From positions 5,815,870 to 5,879,869 of the forward strand of contig NW_006494931.1 of NCBI RefSeq assembly GCF_000471905.2: a stretch of DNA of 64,000 nucleotides, given 5' to 3'. Source of the stretch: Amborella trichopoda (Eukaryota > Streptophyta > Magnoliopsida > Amborellales > Amborellaceae). Position 1 is the first letter of the stretch, and the number at the start of each line of letters is the position of its first letter. This document shows positions 34,664 to 46,632 of the stretch, piece by piece. A model generated the notes under the pieces. It made no database searches. It was not told the DNA's origin and saw only the letters and a list, made by a program, of their open reading frames with translations. Position numbers and translations under genes: made by a program.

Positions 34664-36480
34664 CACACTACCCCACTATCAGCCCTTCTTGCTTTACTCG
34701 TTTTCTTTCATTCCATATACACACACATATGACTTTATATTCCCTACACTCATGAGCCCGTCCCTCAGGGATCAGGTTCCACGAACCTCATTCCATGTTT
34801 TCCCTTTGAGCTTCAATTCAACGTCGCGCTCCTAGGTTCTTACCCGGCTTGAGGCGAGGAGAGACTCACAAGTCCCTCACTCCCTATCTCCCGGCATCGA
34901 CGGACACACCGCCAATGTCACTTGCATAGGTCGCACGATAGCCGCCCCACACAGCATTCACCCATTTAATGGCAAGTCACTTGCCGGTCCTAATCCTCGG
35001 GGCCATCGAAAAGCCACCTCCCTCTCCTTTGTAACTGACAGTACATCTGCTAGTGCATCTGCAAGTCACCGTACGGCCACCCCCTACTCTCCTTTATTGA
35101 GCCACCATGACAGGAGGGTCGACACCATGAGGACTCCAAATCCACCACCTTTAAAGATCGTGGTCCATCCACTAGAGCTACACTCCGAGGCAACCCTCAG
35201 GCTGCCTCGGACCACCACCGGGGATTCAATCTACTAGGCCCAAGTCCCCTGCACCTTAGACCTGAACACGACCCGGTTTGGGGCAAACCCATTGTTGCAC
35301 CTTTTCGAGCACATGGACGACGACCTCCTCATCACTCCTCCTCGCACATACCGCCGCACTCTGTGGCAAGTGGTCACAAGGCCACTCTTCCACACACACC
35401 TGCTAGTGAAGCTGGACTTCTTAAAACTAGACCTTCATCGCGAGCCCGGGTTGACCCCCAAGCCACCTAGAAACCTTATTCGAGGCGTACACATGCACAA
35501 GACCATCGGACTACCCCGAGCTTCAGATGCAGAGGGCAATGGTGCGTGCCTTCTCCCAGGTTCGCCTGCTTGCCTCAGCGAAACCTCTGACCACTTAGGA
35601 CACCAAGGTCATCCCTCCGAGTACCCTCCTTTGATCCCCTCAGCAACCCCACACAACCATTGGCCCTTGCAAGCAAGCTCGGGACAGAGCTCGGATGGCA
35701 AAAAAAGGCTCCATCTCCCCCACTCCTCTTGGTCAAATCAAGGCCACCCAAGGAGGTCATGGAACTGACCATTTCAGGTCCATATTCCCTACCCCGATTA
35801 ATGGAGGTAACCATCTCTACCCAATCTCTTATGGTCTCATTCCCAGTTCCAGTTCTAGGAGAAAGTGTATTGGAATCTGAGGGTCAAGCACAAGAAAGGT
35901 GCACAGCTCGTCCGAAAGGAGAGACCTAAGATGTCAGCAGTGCCCAAACCCGTTAACCTTCTTAAGAGAAACCCCTTCTACCCGTTGAAAATCTCAACGG
36001 AGTCCAAGACGAGAGGAGAAGAACAGTGCATGGTAATTCAGGTCATTAGATATAACTCTATTCATCAGAATCCATGGTCCCAATACCATCGCGAACCTAT
36101 GATGACTCGATTTATCACCAAGGCCCAAGCTCAGTCGGGGCATCTACAACCCCTAATAACTAGCCACCTTGATCAAGTCAACCGGTGGCATAAAACTCTT
36201 GCTATGCCTAGTACGTCCTTTCTCTAAGAGAGGGTTGAGGTCATGGTCATCAATCAATCTAATGACGAGCCTCAAGAGGGCATAGCCCAGTCGAGGAAGT
36301 CATTAACCGGATGGTGGAGAGGTTAAATCAGGTGGAAAATGCCAGACCACCAGCAAATTCATCTGACCATGGTGGTAATTCACCTTAGCCACCCCATTTT
36401 GTAGATGATCCTCCAAGACAGCCCCCTCTGCCAACCTATGACTATCCCCCAAAGCCGTCTCAAGCTCTGCCTCACCTAGT
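34664..36480 (+). other. Leader and gag 5' region of the Ogre-like element
   Basis: Several open but unlinked plus-strand frames (35292-35768, 35865-36227). The part 35325-35510 aligns with the minus-strand element at 7745-7990, including GLTPKPPRNLIRGVHM. A Pro-rich stretch near 36390-36480 leads into gag. No start codon can be chosen because of frame breaks. Confidence 0.6.
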
Positions 36481-38070
36481 TACGTCGGTTGATATCCATG
36501 CCATGGTTGACCACAGCCTTCGGAACAAGCATATCCTCGGGGCAAGAGAGACAGCCTTGTACCAAAAGCTTTATCCCGCGATCATTTACTTGCTACCCTT
36601 CCCACCGAACTATCAAAAAGGAAGAATCCCAATCTTCAATGGTATGGGCTCCCCTCATCAGCATGTTGCACATTTTATGTCAACGTGCCAAGAAACGGCC
36701 TCTGACGGCAGGTTCCTTCTTTACCAGTTCGTGGAAACCTTAGACGGGCCAGCATTCAAGTGGTATCCCTTCTCCCTCCAAACTTTGTTCATACATGGGA
36801 GGAGATGAAGCATCTTTTCTACAAGAACGTTTATGAGGTTGATAGGGAAGTGCAACTCATAGAACTAGTTACTATGACCCAAGAACAAGAAGAGCCCATT
36901 GATCAGTTTATTACTAGGTGGAAGGATTTAGCGGCACACCAAAGCAACTCCATGCCAGAATCGATGCGGTACAAACCTGTATCCATAATACTGAGCCTGA
37001 AATTTCATTACATGTTGAATCGGCGAACCCTACCACCATTACAAAACTGATTTCCAAGGTAGTGCGAATTGAAAGTTTGCATAAGCAACATGGGGGAACC
37101 CCGTCGAGAACCTCAGGTGGAGGAGCCAGTCAGTATGCTAACAATAATCATGTTAACCCTCGCGGCAACCAACAAAGGATCGTGGTTAGTGCGATAGTCA
37201 CCATCTCCGCGACCAAGCAGGCCGCCAACCAGACCCCTCTTTAGACCTTAGACATGTTCATGGGCTTGTTGTCTTCAAATACTCAAGAGACCCTTCAACA
37301 AGGCCAGTAGTAGCCACAGCCTTATAATAGAGTGCCACCGCCCCAAGGCCTCTATCGAAAGGACTACCATGAAGAGAAGAAGAACAAGGTCTTTAGCTTC
37401 GATAAAGAGTGGGTCCCAACGCTCCTCCGAATGTTGTTGGAACAAGGGATGATTGCCTGTCCTAAAGCAAGAAAGCCAGATGAAGCCGGATTGGTGAATA
37501 ACACAAGGTATTGTGCATATCACCGAATGCTAGGCCACCCAGTCCAAGATTGCTTCACTCAAGGACAATATTGAGGCATTGATCCAAAAGGGCAAATACA
37601 GTTGGATTGCCTCAAAAAGGCATTTGAGACCATTGAGGCCTCCCACATGGCGACAGTTCAGTCAGAGGAACAAGATCAAGGGATGCATCTCGATAAGTTC
37701 CCACTCGACCTTCTCCCCGAAATATTGACAATGATGGTCCAAGAAAGAATTATTTCCCCTCAACCATAGGGGCAGCCTAGGCACATAGTTCAGGGTACTA
37801 AGAAACCTTGACGCCCATACCATCAGATAGTGGGTCACGATGTATCTTAGTGTTCTGGTTTTCAAGCCTTGGAAAAGGAAAAGAAGAAGAGGGGGCAAAT
37901 GGTTGTGGAGGTCTCAGTCCTGAGTGAGGATATGCACGTTCAAGGGCCACATCCGACAGAACTAATGGCCACCCAAGAACAACCTTCACAAGAAACTACA
38001 CCTATCAAGTCCTCTGTCTCTGATGAGCCCTCTACTTCGCAGCCTTGGCAAACTTACAGGGGATGAAGTG
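36480..38070 (+). pseudogene. Gag of the Ogre-like element
   Basis: The core lies in two frames (36503-36808, 36760-37050): YPAIIYLLPFPPNYQKGRIP, VETLDGPAFKWYPF, then KHLFYKNVYEVDREVQLIEL and EPIDQFITRWKDLAAHQ. The hinge is Asn/Gln-rich. The tail (37332-37574, then 37600-38066) has a first knuckle CAYHRMLGHPVQDC and a degraded second one (YHQIVGHDVS). It ends STSQPW like the minus-strand gag. A frameshift near 36790 and stops near 37240, 37572 and 37768 disable it. Confidence 0.85.
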
Positions 38071-39800
38071 GGATGAAGTCCATGAAGAGAGAGGTGATTC
38101 ATTAGGCAAAAATGGAGTCTGGACCTCGGGTGCCCCGTTAGCCTATTCCCACCAATAAGAAAAGGAAAAGTAAGTGAACCACACGGGTCACCCGTCAAAG
38201 AAGAGGGATAACACAGCCTCCTGTTGAACCAGAGTTCCTCCCACCTATCCCACCATTGCCCACTCTCCAGGACTTCCTCCTTGAAATGGTCACATCACTC
38301 AGTAGTGACCATGTTTCAAGCTTACATGCTGAAATTAACCCCGAGGGAATGACTACCCATGTCTCTGTGTCCACGTCTGATAAAGGTAAGTACTTAAAAA
38401 GCACCCCTCAACAGTCCAAGCTGCTTAAAGACCTGAAAGATCCCCTACAAATGTCCAATAAGGGTTATGACGTTAAAAGATCCCCGATCACGTCTAATGA
38501 GAGTAAAGACGTTAAAAGCCTCTTTAAGTCCAATTTAGGTGATGACCCCAAAAGCTACCTGGCTCGATCCAACTTGAGTGGACCCTAAAAGCTCTCCCCC
38601 TTCTTCTATCCCCAGTTCTTCAAACCCTTCTTCTCTCATCTCGTCTCTCTCAACAGTCACTGTTGAATGCCCAGACTTTGAGGGTCTTAATGAGGGGCAT
38701 AAAAGCTGTAACACGAGTCAACACAAACATAAGCATATAAAGAAGATGATAGTGCAAATAGTCGAATTCTTGATAGTTGCTGATGCATTGACTTTCAAGC
38801 CGAAAAAGAAGCCCCTCCTCACTCCTGAAGAGTTGATTGAGCGGTATCGAAACCCGTGATCCAAAAAGTCTTGATGGTCCCTTGAGCCTGACCCGAAGCA
38901 GCAATGGAGAGATACAAAAGGGCAAAGCTACTTTTCTCATGAAGCATGCCACATGGTGCAAGTCACTGAGGGAATAGTCAATGACAGCCAGATTGATCTG
39001 AGATCTGGGAAGATTCTCCAACCACTCATGCAAAAACAAAAACTCCTCAAGTACCCTGGTCCACCACTGATACCATACCCAAACACTCCAGCCAATCCAC
39101 CACTCCTCGTCAAATACCTTGGACCGCCATTAGTTCCCTATCCAAACCCATCCCCACTTCTCAAACTTCACCAACTCCAATTCCATCTCCACCTACCCTG
39201 GTTGTGTCAACAAACTAGACAACGTCCACTCCTTCCAGACCGTCTAATCAACCCACACCTACCTCAACTGCGTAGTTAAGCCAGCCTGCTCTGCCTAGCC
39301 TGGTTGCACAATCTAGCCAACCCACGCTTGCTCAAACTAACCTAGCTATGCAGTCCAAGCAGCCTCCATCCACAAACAACCCTCGTAAATCCGTCTCATA
39401 AAGAACAGTGGCGAACCCTAGAGTGCATGATGACAAAGTGCATAGAGTGCATGATGACAAAGTCAAGTGTGATTTGGTTGGACACTTAAAGACTTCTGAC
39501 TTGAGCTTTCACCGACCCATCCAGTCTTCTCTCCGGTCTTCTGTTCCCCCGTTCCTTGATATCAATCCCTCTCAAGTCACATGAGGAGTCGAGGTAACTG
39601 CTATGCCTCGCACTATCGAGACCCCGGTCGAAGTGGGGATGACAATGGAGTCAACAAGCTTTGGTCAAAAAATGGAAGCGTCAAGGTCGGGACCTCCGAT
39701 CCTCCAATGACCGATGAAGTAGGGGTCAAAGAAGAAGCTCTTGAAATACTAGAAGATGGCGGACAGGCCACGACTAATGATCCATAAGAGATAAATTTGG
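38071..39800 (+). pseudogene. Linker between gag and RT of the Ogre-like element; protease not found
   Basis: Degenerate KDLKDPLQMSNKG / KSLFKSNLGDDPK-type repeats at 38380-38580 match 4900-5000 (minus). A Pro-rich stretch (39030-39250; PLIPYPNTP, PLVPYPNPS) follows, then an acidic tail LEILEDGGQATTND (39745-39787). A short duplication GTGCATGATGACAAAG occurs at 39422 and 39446. No D-S/T-G protease motif is seen in any plus frame, as in the minus-strand element. Confidence 0.6.
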
Positions 39801-40670
39801 ACGATGAAACCGACCCGAGGCCGACTTTCATTTCTGTCATCATGTCACTAGAAGAAAAGGAGTATGCCACTTTCTTACAAGACAATTGAGATGTCTTCGC
39901 CTGGAATTATCATGAGATGCCCAGTTTCGACCCTCAGGTTGCAGTCCATCGCCTCGGTGTTGATACTTCCTTTAAACCCATGAAGTAGAAATCGAGAAGG
40001 TTTCAACATGACCTTGAAATACAGATTGACGTCGAGGTGAATAGGCTCAAGGGAGAAGGCTCCATCTTTGAAGTCAAATACCCAAGATGTTAGCCAATGT
40101 CGTGCCAGTGAAGAAGAAGAATGGGAAAAATCAGGGTATGCATCGACTTTCGCAACTAAAACGTCGGTGCCCGAAAGACGATTTTTCGCTTCCCTTCTCC
40201 TAGATGCTCATCGATTCCCCAGCTCATTGTCAGGCCTTTTCGTTCATGGATGGGTATTCAGGATATAATTAGATAAGGATGTCATCAGAATATGAGGATG
40301 CTACGACATTCTTGACTCTGAAAGGGGATTTCTGTTACACAATGATGCCCTTTGGACTAAAGAACACAAGTGCCACATACCAGCGAGCCATGACTACTAT
40401 CTTTGACTATATGTTGCACAAAGAAGTAGAATGTTACGTTGATGACCTAATGGTAAAATTGAGAGAAAGGGAGTCCCACATCTAAGACCTCGAAAAGGGC
40501 GTCCCACATCTGAGACCTCGAAGGGGTGTTCCAGCATCTTTGTCTTCACCAGCTCAAAATGAATCCCCTGAAGTGTGCCTTCGACATACGAATGGGGAAA
40601 TTTCTGAGGTTCATTGTCATGTATCAGGGCTGGAGATTGAGCCTGTTAAGATTAAAGCAATTTAGAAGAT
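39800..40670 (+). pseudogene. Reverse transcriptase of the Ogre-like element, connection region deleted
   Basis: Pieces in shifting frames: DVFAWNYHEMPSFDPQVAVH (39890), IRVCIDFRN (40130), then 40279-40485 with EDATTFLTLKGDFCYTMMPF and the catalytic box ECYVDDLMVK. KMNPLKCAFDIRMGKFLRFI follows at 40555-40610. After KIKAI (near 40650) the sequence passes directly to LDASLGALWAQH, so about 0.24 kb present in the minus-strand copy (3330-3090) is deleted. The YVDD box is intact but the reading frame is broken five or more times. Confidence 0.85.
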
Positions 40671-41470
40671 GTTGTCACTTGACGCGTCACTTGGTGCACT
40701 CTGGGCGCAGCACAATGAGGAAGGGAGAGAAGCTGCTTTGTACTACCTCAGTAGCAGGATGAAAGGGGCTGAGAAGAATTACCCCCCGATTGAGAAGATG
40801 TGCTTGGCCCTAATCTTGCAGTCAAAAAGCTCCGTCATTATTTGCTTGCCCACAAAATCCAGTTCATTTCACGAGCTGACCCGATTAAGTTCCTTATGAC
40901 ATGCCCCTGATTGTCAGGACGTTTGGCAAAGTGGTCACTGCTATTAATGGAATTTGACATCACCTACGTGCCACAGAAATGCATCAAAGGCCAAGCTCTA
41001 GCTGACGTTTTAGCTCCACACCCCTTGCCGTCAGTTTCCCCCTTGTCCAGTGACCTCCCTGATGAAGAGGTATTATATGCGAAGGAACCATATGATTGGA
41101 AGATGTATTTTGATGGAGCCTCCCAATCAAAACGACATGGTGCTGGTGTAGTGCTTTTTATCCCTCAAGATTGCATCATCCCCTTGTCCTTCTCTGTTAC
41201 AAAGGTCAGCTTGCATAATGAGGCAGAATACCAAGCGCTCATAATAGGCATCGAAATCTTTGTCGACTTGAACATGGACCAATTAGCTATCTTCGGTGAT
41301 TCCGAGTTGTGACAGCTCAAGGGAATATATGATGTGAGAAAATACAGTCTTAAGCCATATCGCGACACGGCTAAGACCTTGATGGCACGACTTGATGACT
41401 TTTCTCTAGGGCACGTGCCTCCAAGATTGAACTTGCAGGCTGATACCCTTGCTAAACTCGATGCGACCAT
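40669..41470 (+). pseudogene. RNase H and archaeal-type RNase H of the Ogre-like element
   Basis: The first RNase H is partial (40669-40899: NEEGREAALYYLSSRMKGAE, then a frameshift after LALIL). The second is open at 40911-41312: MEFDITYVPQKCIKGQALAD, MYFDGASQSKRHGAGVVL, LHNEAEYQAL, MDQLAIFGDSEL. A TGA follows GDSEL with loss of the VIR residues seen in the minus copy; then QLKGIYDVRKYSLKPYRDTA and NLQADTLAKLDA complete it. All four acidic residues (Asp, Glu, Asp, Asp) are present, making this the best preserved catalytic domain in the window. Confidence 0.88.
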
Positions 41471-42380
41471 GCAAATTTCATCAAGTGATCTTACACCTAC
41501 AAGGGTGGAAAAATGGGGACATATTAGGCTGATGGAAGAAGTTGATGCGAATGATGACAGGGTCCTTTTTCCAAAATGCCCACCTTATCCATTCAGGACA
41601 CTTCTCGCCGCTAAAGAAGCCATCAAAGTAGAGAAAAGCATCAAGAAAGCCCCAGTCCCTCAGCTTGATGAACAAAAAGTGGAATTCTTTGACCCAATGT
41701 GCGCAAAAATCAAACAGATCAAAGATTGGAGGGAGCCTATAATCAATTTTGTCAAGCATGGTCGACTTCCAGACCATCGTATTGAGCGCAATAACATATA
41801 GAAATCAGTCTAAAAAACAAAGAAGAATTAGCATGAGAAACTTTCTGAGGTCTTATGGGCCTACTGCACTACCACGAGAAATGCTACAGATTCCACCTCT
41901 TACTCTTTGGTATATGGAAGCAAAGCTATTCTACCTCTCGAAGTTCAGCTCCCTTCACTTCGCATTCCCATACATCATGGCATAAACTAAGATGAGCAAG
42001 TTAAGCTTCGTTATCAAGAGCTAAACGTGCTTGATAAGAAGAGGTTCGAAGCCTAGCAAAACTTAGAGGTCTATTGGGGTAGGATGAGATGAGCATTCGA
42101 CAATGCAGTGAAGATATGCTCATTCACTCGTGGCGAATTGGTTTTGACTGTTCAGAGACCCATCATCGTGCATAGGAGGCATAAAGGCAAGTTTGAAACA
42201 AAATGGGAAGGGCCATTTGTGATTAAAACGACCTTCCCTAATGGAGCATATGTACTGGCTCAACCTGATGGGCAAGAAGCCATGCTTCCTATCAACGGCC
42301 CGGTACCTGAAGAAATATTACCCTTAGCTTACAGTCTTGGGGGCACCACCCTAAATATGCCCTCAGGTCTTGGTGTATGA
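41471..42380 (+). pseudogene. Integrase remnant of the Ogre-like element: core deleted
   Basis: The linker is open to 41801 (VEKWGHIRLMEEVDAND, FFDPMCAKIKQIKDWREPII, HGRLPDHRIERNNI). It then jumps near 41800 to sequence equivalent to TKKNWHEKL, LWAYCTTTR of other copies, so the HHCC zinc region and the DDE core (about 0.65 kb by comparison with 1975-1315) are gone. The C-terminal part (42108-42380) is open and clean: VKICSFTRGELVLTVQRPII, HKGKFETKWEGPFVIKTTF, NGAYVLAQPDGQEAMLPING, then the stop at 42378-42380. Confidence 0.85.
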
Positions 42381-42830
42381 CCCTAAAAATATGTTACGTT
42401 CCCAGCAGCATGACCTTAAAGTTGCCTCCTCAAAAGATGAACATGACGAAAACCTGAAAGGGCATCATGGGTAAGAAAGTCAAATGAAACAGAAAGAAAA
42501 AATGATGGGGCATGGTAGCACCATTAGCTATCGTGGGTAAAAGATGTCAAAAGAAAATAAAATAGAATAAAAACTGGGCACGATGAAAGCCTAAAGGGGC
42601 ATCGTGAGTAAAAATGAGAAAATAGCAAACATGGTGTAAGAACCATGGGCAAAAGTGCCACAAAAAAAAGTCTCTCATTAGGTTTTGTGAAAACCTGTGA
42701 TACTGCATACCATAAGGGACTTAACGAAAACCAGAAATGGCATTTAAGTCAAATGCATATGGAAGGTGGACATGTCCACAAAAGAAGCTCTCAAATAGCT
42801 TATCACTTTCAAAGAAATTGCAACCAAAAG
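42381..42830 (+). repeat. Hairpin ladder directly after the pol stop
   Basis: Serial inverted repeats: 42442-42469 (CATGACG/CATCATG), 42511-42535 (CATGGTAGC/GCTATCGTG, nine pairs with two G-U), 42579-42606 (CACGATG/CATCGTG, perfect), 42630-42647 (CATGGT/ACCATG), 42680-42696 (AGGTTTT/AAAACCT), 42718-42750 (GACTTAA/TTAAGTC), 42766-42779 (GTGGACATGTCCAC palindrome). The first four are each followed by (G)(A/G)GTAA(G/A)AA or GGCAAAA. Positions 42831-43339 show nothing recognisable. Confidence 0.75.
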
Positions 42831-43339
42831 TAAAAACTTGCACATCATGGAAGAAAGGATAGAGGCAAGACTTGAAGCAAGGAGAAAAAGGCATTCTATC
42901 GCAAAATAAGGGTTAGGAGCTGAAGGTTTGCAATCTCAAAGCCCATTTCTAAGAAACAAACAAGCAAGCAAAACCTAGAACCTCACATTAAAAAGGAAAG
43001 AAAGGAGGCAAACTGAGCTAAAGCATGAACAGCAAAAGGTACACGACGATGATTTGTAAATCATTCCTTGTCACCACCAATCTCAGTAAATACGCGCTGC
43101 CTAATTGCCAGCCTATCCTTCAGCTCGACTACCCTGAGAAATCCTACTTGCCTTACTAGCAAAGGGAAAGCGCCGAATTTTAAATTAGCCAGTGGGAAGT
43201 CAACAATTTCCTTACAAACTCAGGACAGTAAAGCCTCTGTCTCGGTAATATGACGTCAGAGAACGAGCATGCCAGCCTCGTTGTCTCGTAATGATATTCC
43301 CCCAAGAGCAGCATACTCTCCTTCCTTCAATGAATGAGC

Positions 43340-43925
43340 TTAGAGAGTCGGGTGAAAACCTTCCCGATAGGCTAGATCGCTCTTCAACTTCTCCAGGAGG
43401 CCCTCGGCATAACAAAAAATAAAGGGTTGGTCGGAGTAGACTTCAGGTAAGGGACCAATGGATGGATTCCGTGTTGGCAAAATTAACCCCCCCAGCTTCA
43501 GGATCTCTCCCGTCAATTGAGACAATTCCTCCATGATGCCCTTGAGCTTATAAGCCTCTGGCACTCCAAAGGCTATCAGATTCGTTGCAGTCCTCTCCAA
43601 GAGCCTAGGAAGTTGCATCAACTCCTTGAGGGAAGATCTGCCTATGAGATGATGAACAGCCTTCTAGAGCTCTTTCCCATACTCCATGAAGCCGATCTCG
43701 GCACTCAGATTGTCCAACCCCTCTATCTGCACAGAAAAAGGGATCCTTGTAGACACTCGCTTTAAATCTAACAAGTTCTGTGGTTTTCTTAGACCCTTAG
43801 GAAAAAATTGGCCTAGAAAGCCCAAAATCCATAGGTCACACAATTTACCCAGTGAGCCAGAACCATTCTGCCAGCCCAGAACCCAACAGATGCATGTTTT
43901 CACCCGGAATCTATTAAACACGTTG
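43340..43925 (-). pseudogene. Antisense ORF of the Ogre-like element
   Basis: Two overlapping minus-strand frames (43921-43664, 43621-43340). The first ends RVSTRIPFSVQIEGLDNLSA, EIGFMEYGKEL; the second continues SLKELMQLPRLLERTATNLI, AFGVPEAYKLKGIMEELSQL. This resembles the plus-strand frame at 12-215 beside the minus-strand Tat element, so the same antisense ORF lies at the 3' side of both elements. Its character (helical, charged, no membrane segment) fits the C-terminal part of retrotransposon-linked plant-mobile-domain proteins. The mobile domain itself was not found between 43925 and 46000. Confidence 0.55.
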
Positions 43926-44335
43926 TTTTACAAAAACAATCATTAAAAATAGTAAAAAAATCTGTTTTGACCCAAATTTTCTCTGAGAGCTTCAAAAGAG
44001 GCTGAGGAAGACACCCAAATTGAAAACTCAATTTCGACAAGTTTTGGTTTGGGCGACACGGGCCGTGCCCCCCAGGCAACACAGGATGTGTCACCCAAGT
44101 CATCTTGAAAATGCCCTAGTTTACCAAATAAATAATTAAAAATAGTAAAAATATATATTTTGACCCAAATGTTTTTTGGTAGCTTCACAAGAGGCTAAGG
44201 AACACACCTGAAAAGAAAATTTTCAATTTGGAGCATTTTTTATTTGTGCGACATGGGGCGTGCCACCCAGGCGACACGACTCGTGCCACCCAAGCGACAC
44301 GACTCGTGCCACCCATCCATGTTTTTGGCCAAATA
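43926..44335 (+). repeat. Tandem duplication (~190 bp) with a series of short palindromes
   Basis: 43935-44105 and 44128-44320 repeat the order ATTAAAAATAGTAAAA, TTTTGACCCAAAT, GAGCTTCA.AAGAGGCTGAGGA, GACAC..GTGCCACCCAAG. The second copy ends with three units of ~23 bases. Palindromes: CACGGGCCGTG, ACACAGGATGTGT, CACGACTCGTG (twice). Confidence 0.8.
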
Positions 44336-45594
44336 ATTTTTACATATTTTTCATGTTTTTAGGGTTATCTTGTGGGTGGTTTGGCGGCATGACGCTATCC
44401 GCGTCGGTCAAATCCGAATTTTAAAAAATTAAAGATTGGTTTGACCAAGGGATTTGTTGGTTATGGGATAACTCTGCCCCAACAAATCCCTCTTTCAGAT
44501 GAACTCACTTTCGGTGACCATAAAAGGATGAAAACCGAAAGGGTTGAAGAGGGATGAGACTTTTTAAAACTTTAGACTGGAAGAGAAACCCTAGGAGAGT
44601 AGAGAGACCTACCCTGAAGAAAACCCTAACCATCATCTTAAGCTTGAGTAAACCTAAACCTAGAGCACAACAACCCTAGGACTAAACCATTGATAAGGTA
44701 CAACTACCCTATTACTACCAGAGACTTGGTGATCCACATCTGGACCACAAGGGCAAAAGGAACCGGTTTTGATACGGGCGAGCCCTCGAAGGTTCGAGAA
44801 GCCCGAGCCATCCGGCTAGGTTCAGTAATTTTTTCTCCTTCATTTCCTCTTTTCTTTTATTATATTTATTTTATTTTGATCTGGCTTTGATTCATTCTGA
44901 TTGAAAATTGTGTTTTGAAATGCTTCGGATCACGCTGGCTCCGCCATAAATCTGAGAGTAGATCTACTCGTTTCTGGGTAGATCTGATCTCATATTTGAA
45001 TTCGATTGTTCCCACTTTCTCTACCATTGCTTTTTAATTTATTTTTCATTAGTTGAAAGTGTTAGATCTGAGAGATCTACATCGTTAGATCTCTCGATTC
45101 TACACTATAAATAATCCTCAACTGCTCCGGAACAACACCCCAAGGGGTAAACCAAGTAGGCGTAAAGAGCACCCGGCTAGAGAGGGGGAGCGGTCTGAAT
45201 GGCCCCTTCGATTGAGGTGGTCACGATGAAGATGATGGTTCATCGGGATTGACGCCAATAATGTCAACCGGTTCATCTTCAATCATTGCCATAGGGGACT
45301 AATCATCCTAAATGACAATGGTGTCCTCGACAATATTATTCCCTCTGGGTTCTTCATTTTGGGAACTCCGAGGGTCCTAGCCACTCGATTGGTGGACATT
45401 CGGCGAGGCATGTCATCTGAAACAAGATGAGAAGGATAAAATCAAGGGTGCGCAAAAATTCAAAGAAGGGTGCGCAAAAATTCAAAGAAGAGTTAAGTTG
45501 CCCTGGAGGATGCCCCAGGAACTGAACTGTGGGACGCATTTGATCCAGACAAACCCTGGCAGAGCCCCCTTCCAATCAGGTGAAATCCATTCAA
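44336..45594 (+). other. Non-coding 3' region with two strong inverted repeats
   Basis: GGGATTTGTTGG (44449-44460) and CCAACAAATCCC (44479-44490) form a 12-bp perfect stem with an 18-base loop. CTTTCGGT (44508-44515) and ACCGAAAG (44534-44541) form a second, 8-bp one. The rest, including AT-rich 44830-45110, has no domain or long frame I can support. A minus-strand frame at 45575-45354 is not recognised. Confidence 0.5.
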
Positions 45595-45930
45595 AATGCT
45601 TAGAAAAGCATAAAAAATTCCTAAAAAGTATAAAAAATGGTTAAAAAGCATTAAAAGCACTAAAAAATGCTCAAAAAGCACTTAAAATGCTCAAAAGGCA
45701 CTTAAGATGCTTAAAGGCATTGAAATGCTTAAAAAGTGCAAGAAAGTGCCCAAAATGCTCAAAAATCACTTAAAATCCCAAAAGGCATTTTAAAGGCTCG
45801 AAAGGCATTTTAATTGTGCAAGAAGCACTAAAAAATGCTTAAAAGGCACCACAAGTGCTAATTAAGTTTTCAAAGTGCATAAAGATGCGCACGAATGCTA
45901 GAATGCACAAAAAGAATCTTAGTTCTAGAA
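45595..45930 (+). repeat. Degenerate short tandem repeat, AAAATGCTTAAAAAGCAC type
   Basis: Roughly 18-base steps of AAAATGCTCAAAA(A/G)GCAC, with AATGCT and AGCACT alternating so that neighbours can pair. It fades into 45930-46020. No coding sense. Confidence 0.8.
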
Positions 45931-46082
45931 AAATGGCATTTAATTGTGTTAAGATAAGCACCAAAAAAAAGCATGGAAAGCATGGAAAAGAAGGCATGAA
46001 GAAAGAAAGGAAGCACACCAAACTCTCGGGTGGTAGACCTTGCGGCCATCGTCGCGAAGAAAATGCCTGCTGAAAAGTTTCT

Positions 46083-46165
46083 TAGCCACCTGTGCTCCAC
46101 GCCCCTCCTTGACCACCTGCTAGCCACCTGTGCTCCACGCCCCTCCTTGACCACCTGCGCTCCAC
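46083..46165 (+). repeat. 38-bp direct repeat
   Basis: TAGCCACCTGTGCTCCACGC then CCCTCCTTGACCACCTGC, at 46083 and 46121, and a third partial copy from 46151. Confidence 0.9.
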
Positions 46166-46632
46166 CCCACTTTGCTTGCTCCCCAAACTCTCCCTCACGA
46201 TTTCCCTCTCTAAAAATCTTTCAAATGAGAACAATGTGTCAAATGAGGGGCCCTCAACCCTTTTTATACCCCACCTCATAAAGCGACCTTTTCCCTTTCC
46301 ATTTTTATCCTTCACAAAATCCATATCGCATCCATGTCCCTCACCATTTCAGCATCATTTTCAAGAAAAAAAAGGGGCATTTTGAGAAAGCAAGTGGCCA
46401 AAAGACCACATTGCCCATGCAAATCCTCCTTCAAGCTAAAAATGGCCCAAGGGGAACAAATAACATCGGAATTGGACGAAATCGGTGCCATTAGAAGCAA
46501 AAAATTTTGTTAGTCAAGAAGAACCACCCTCGCAGGTGAAACGGGCTTCCAGGCAGGGCCATCAAGCCCAAATAGGGCCCAACAGACCTTTTTTTTTCTC
46601 TCCTCCCTCTTATGCATGTGATGGGCTAGGCT

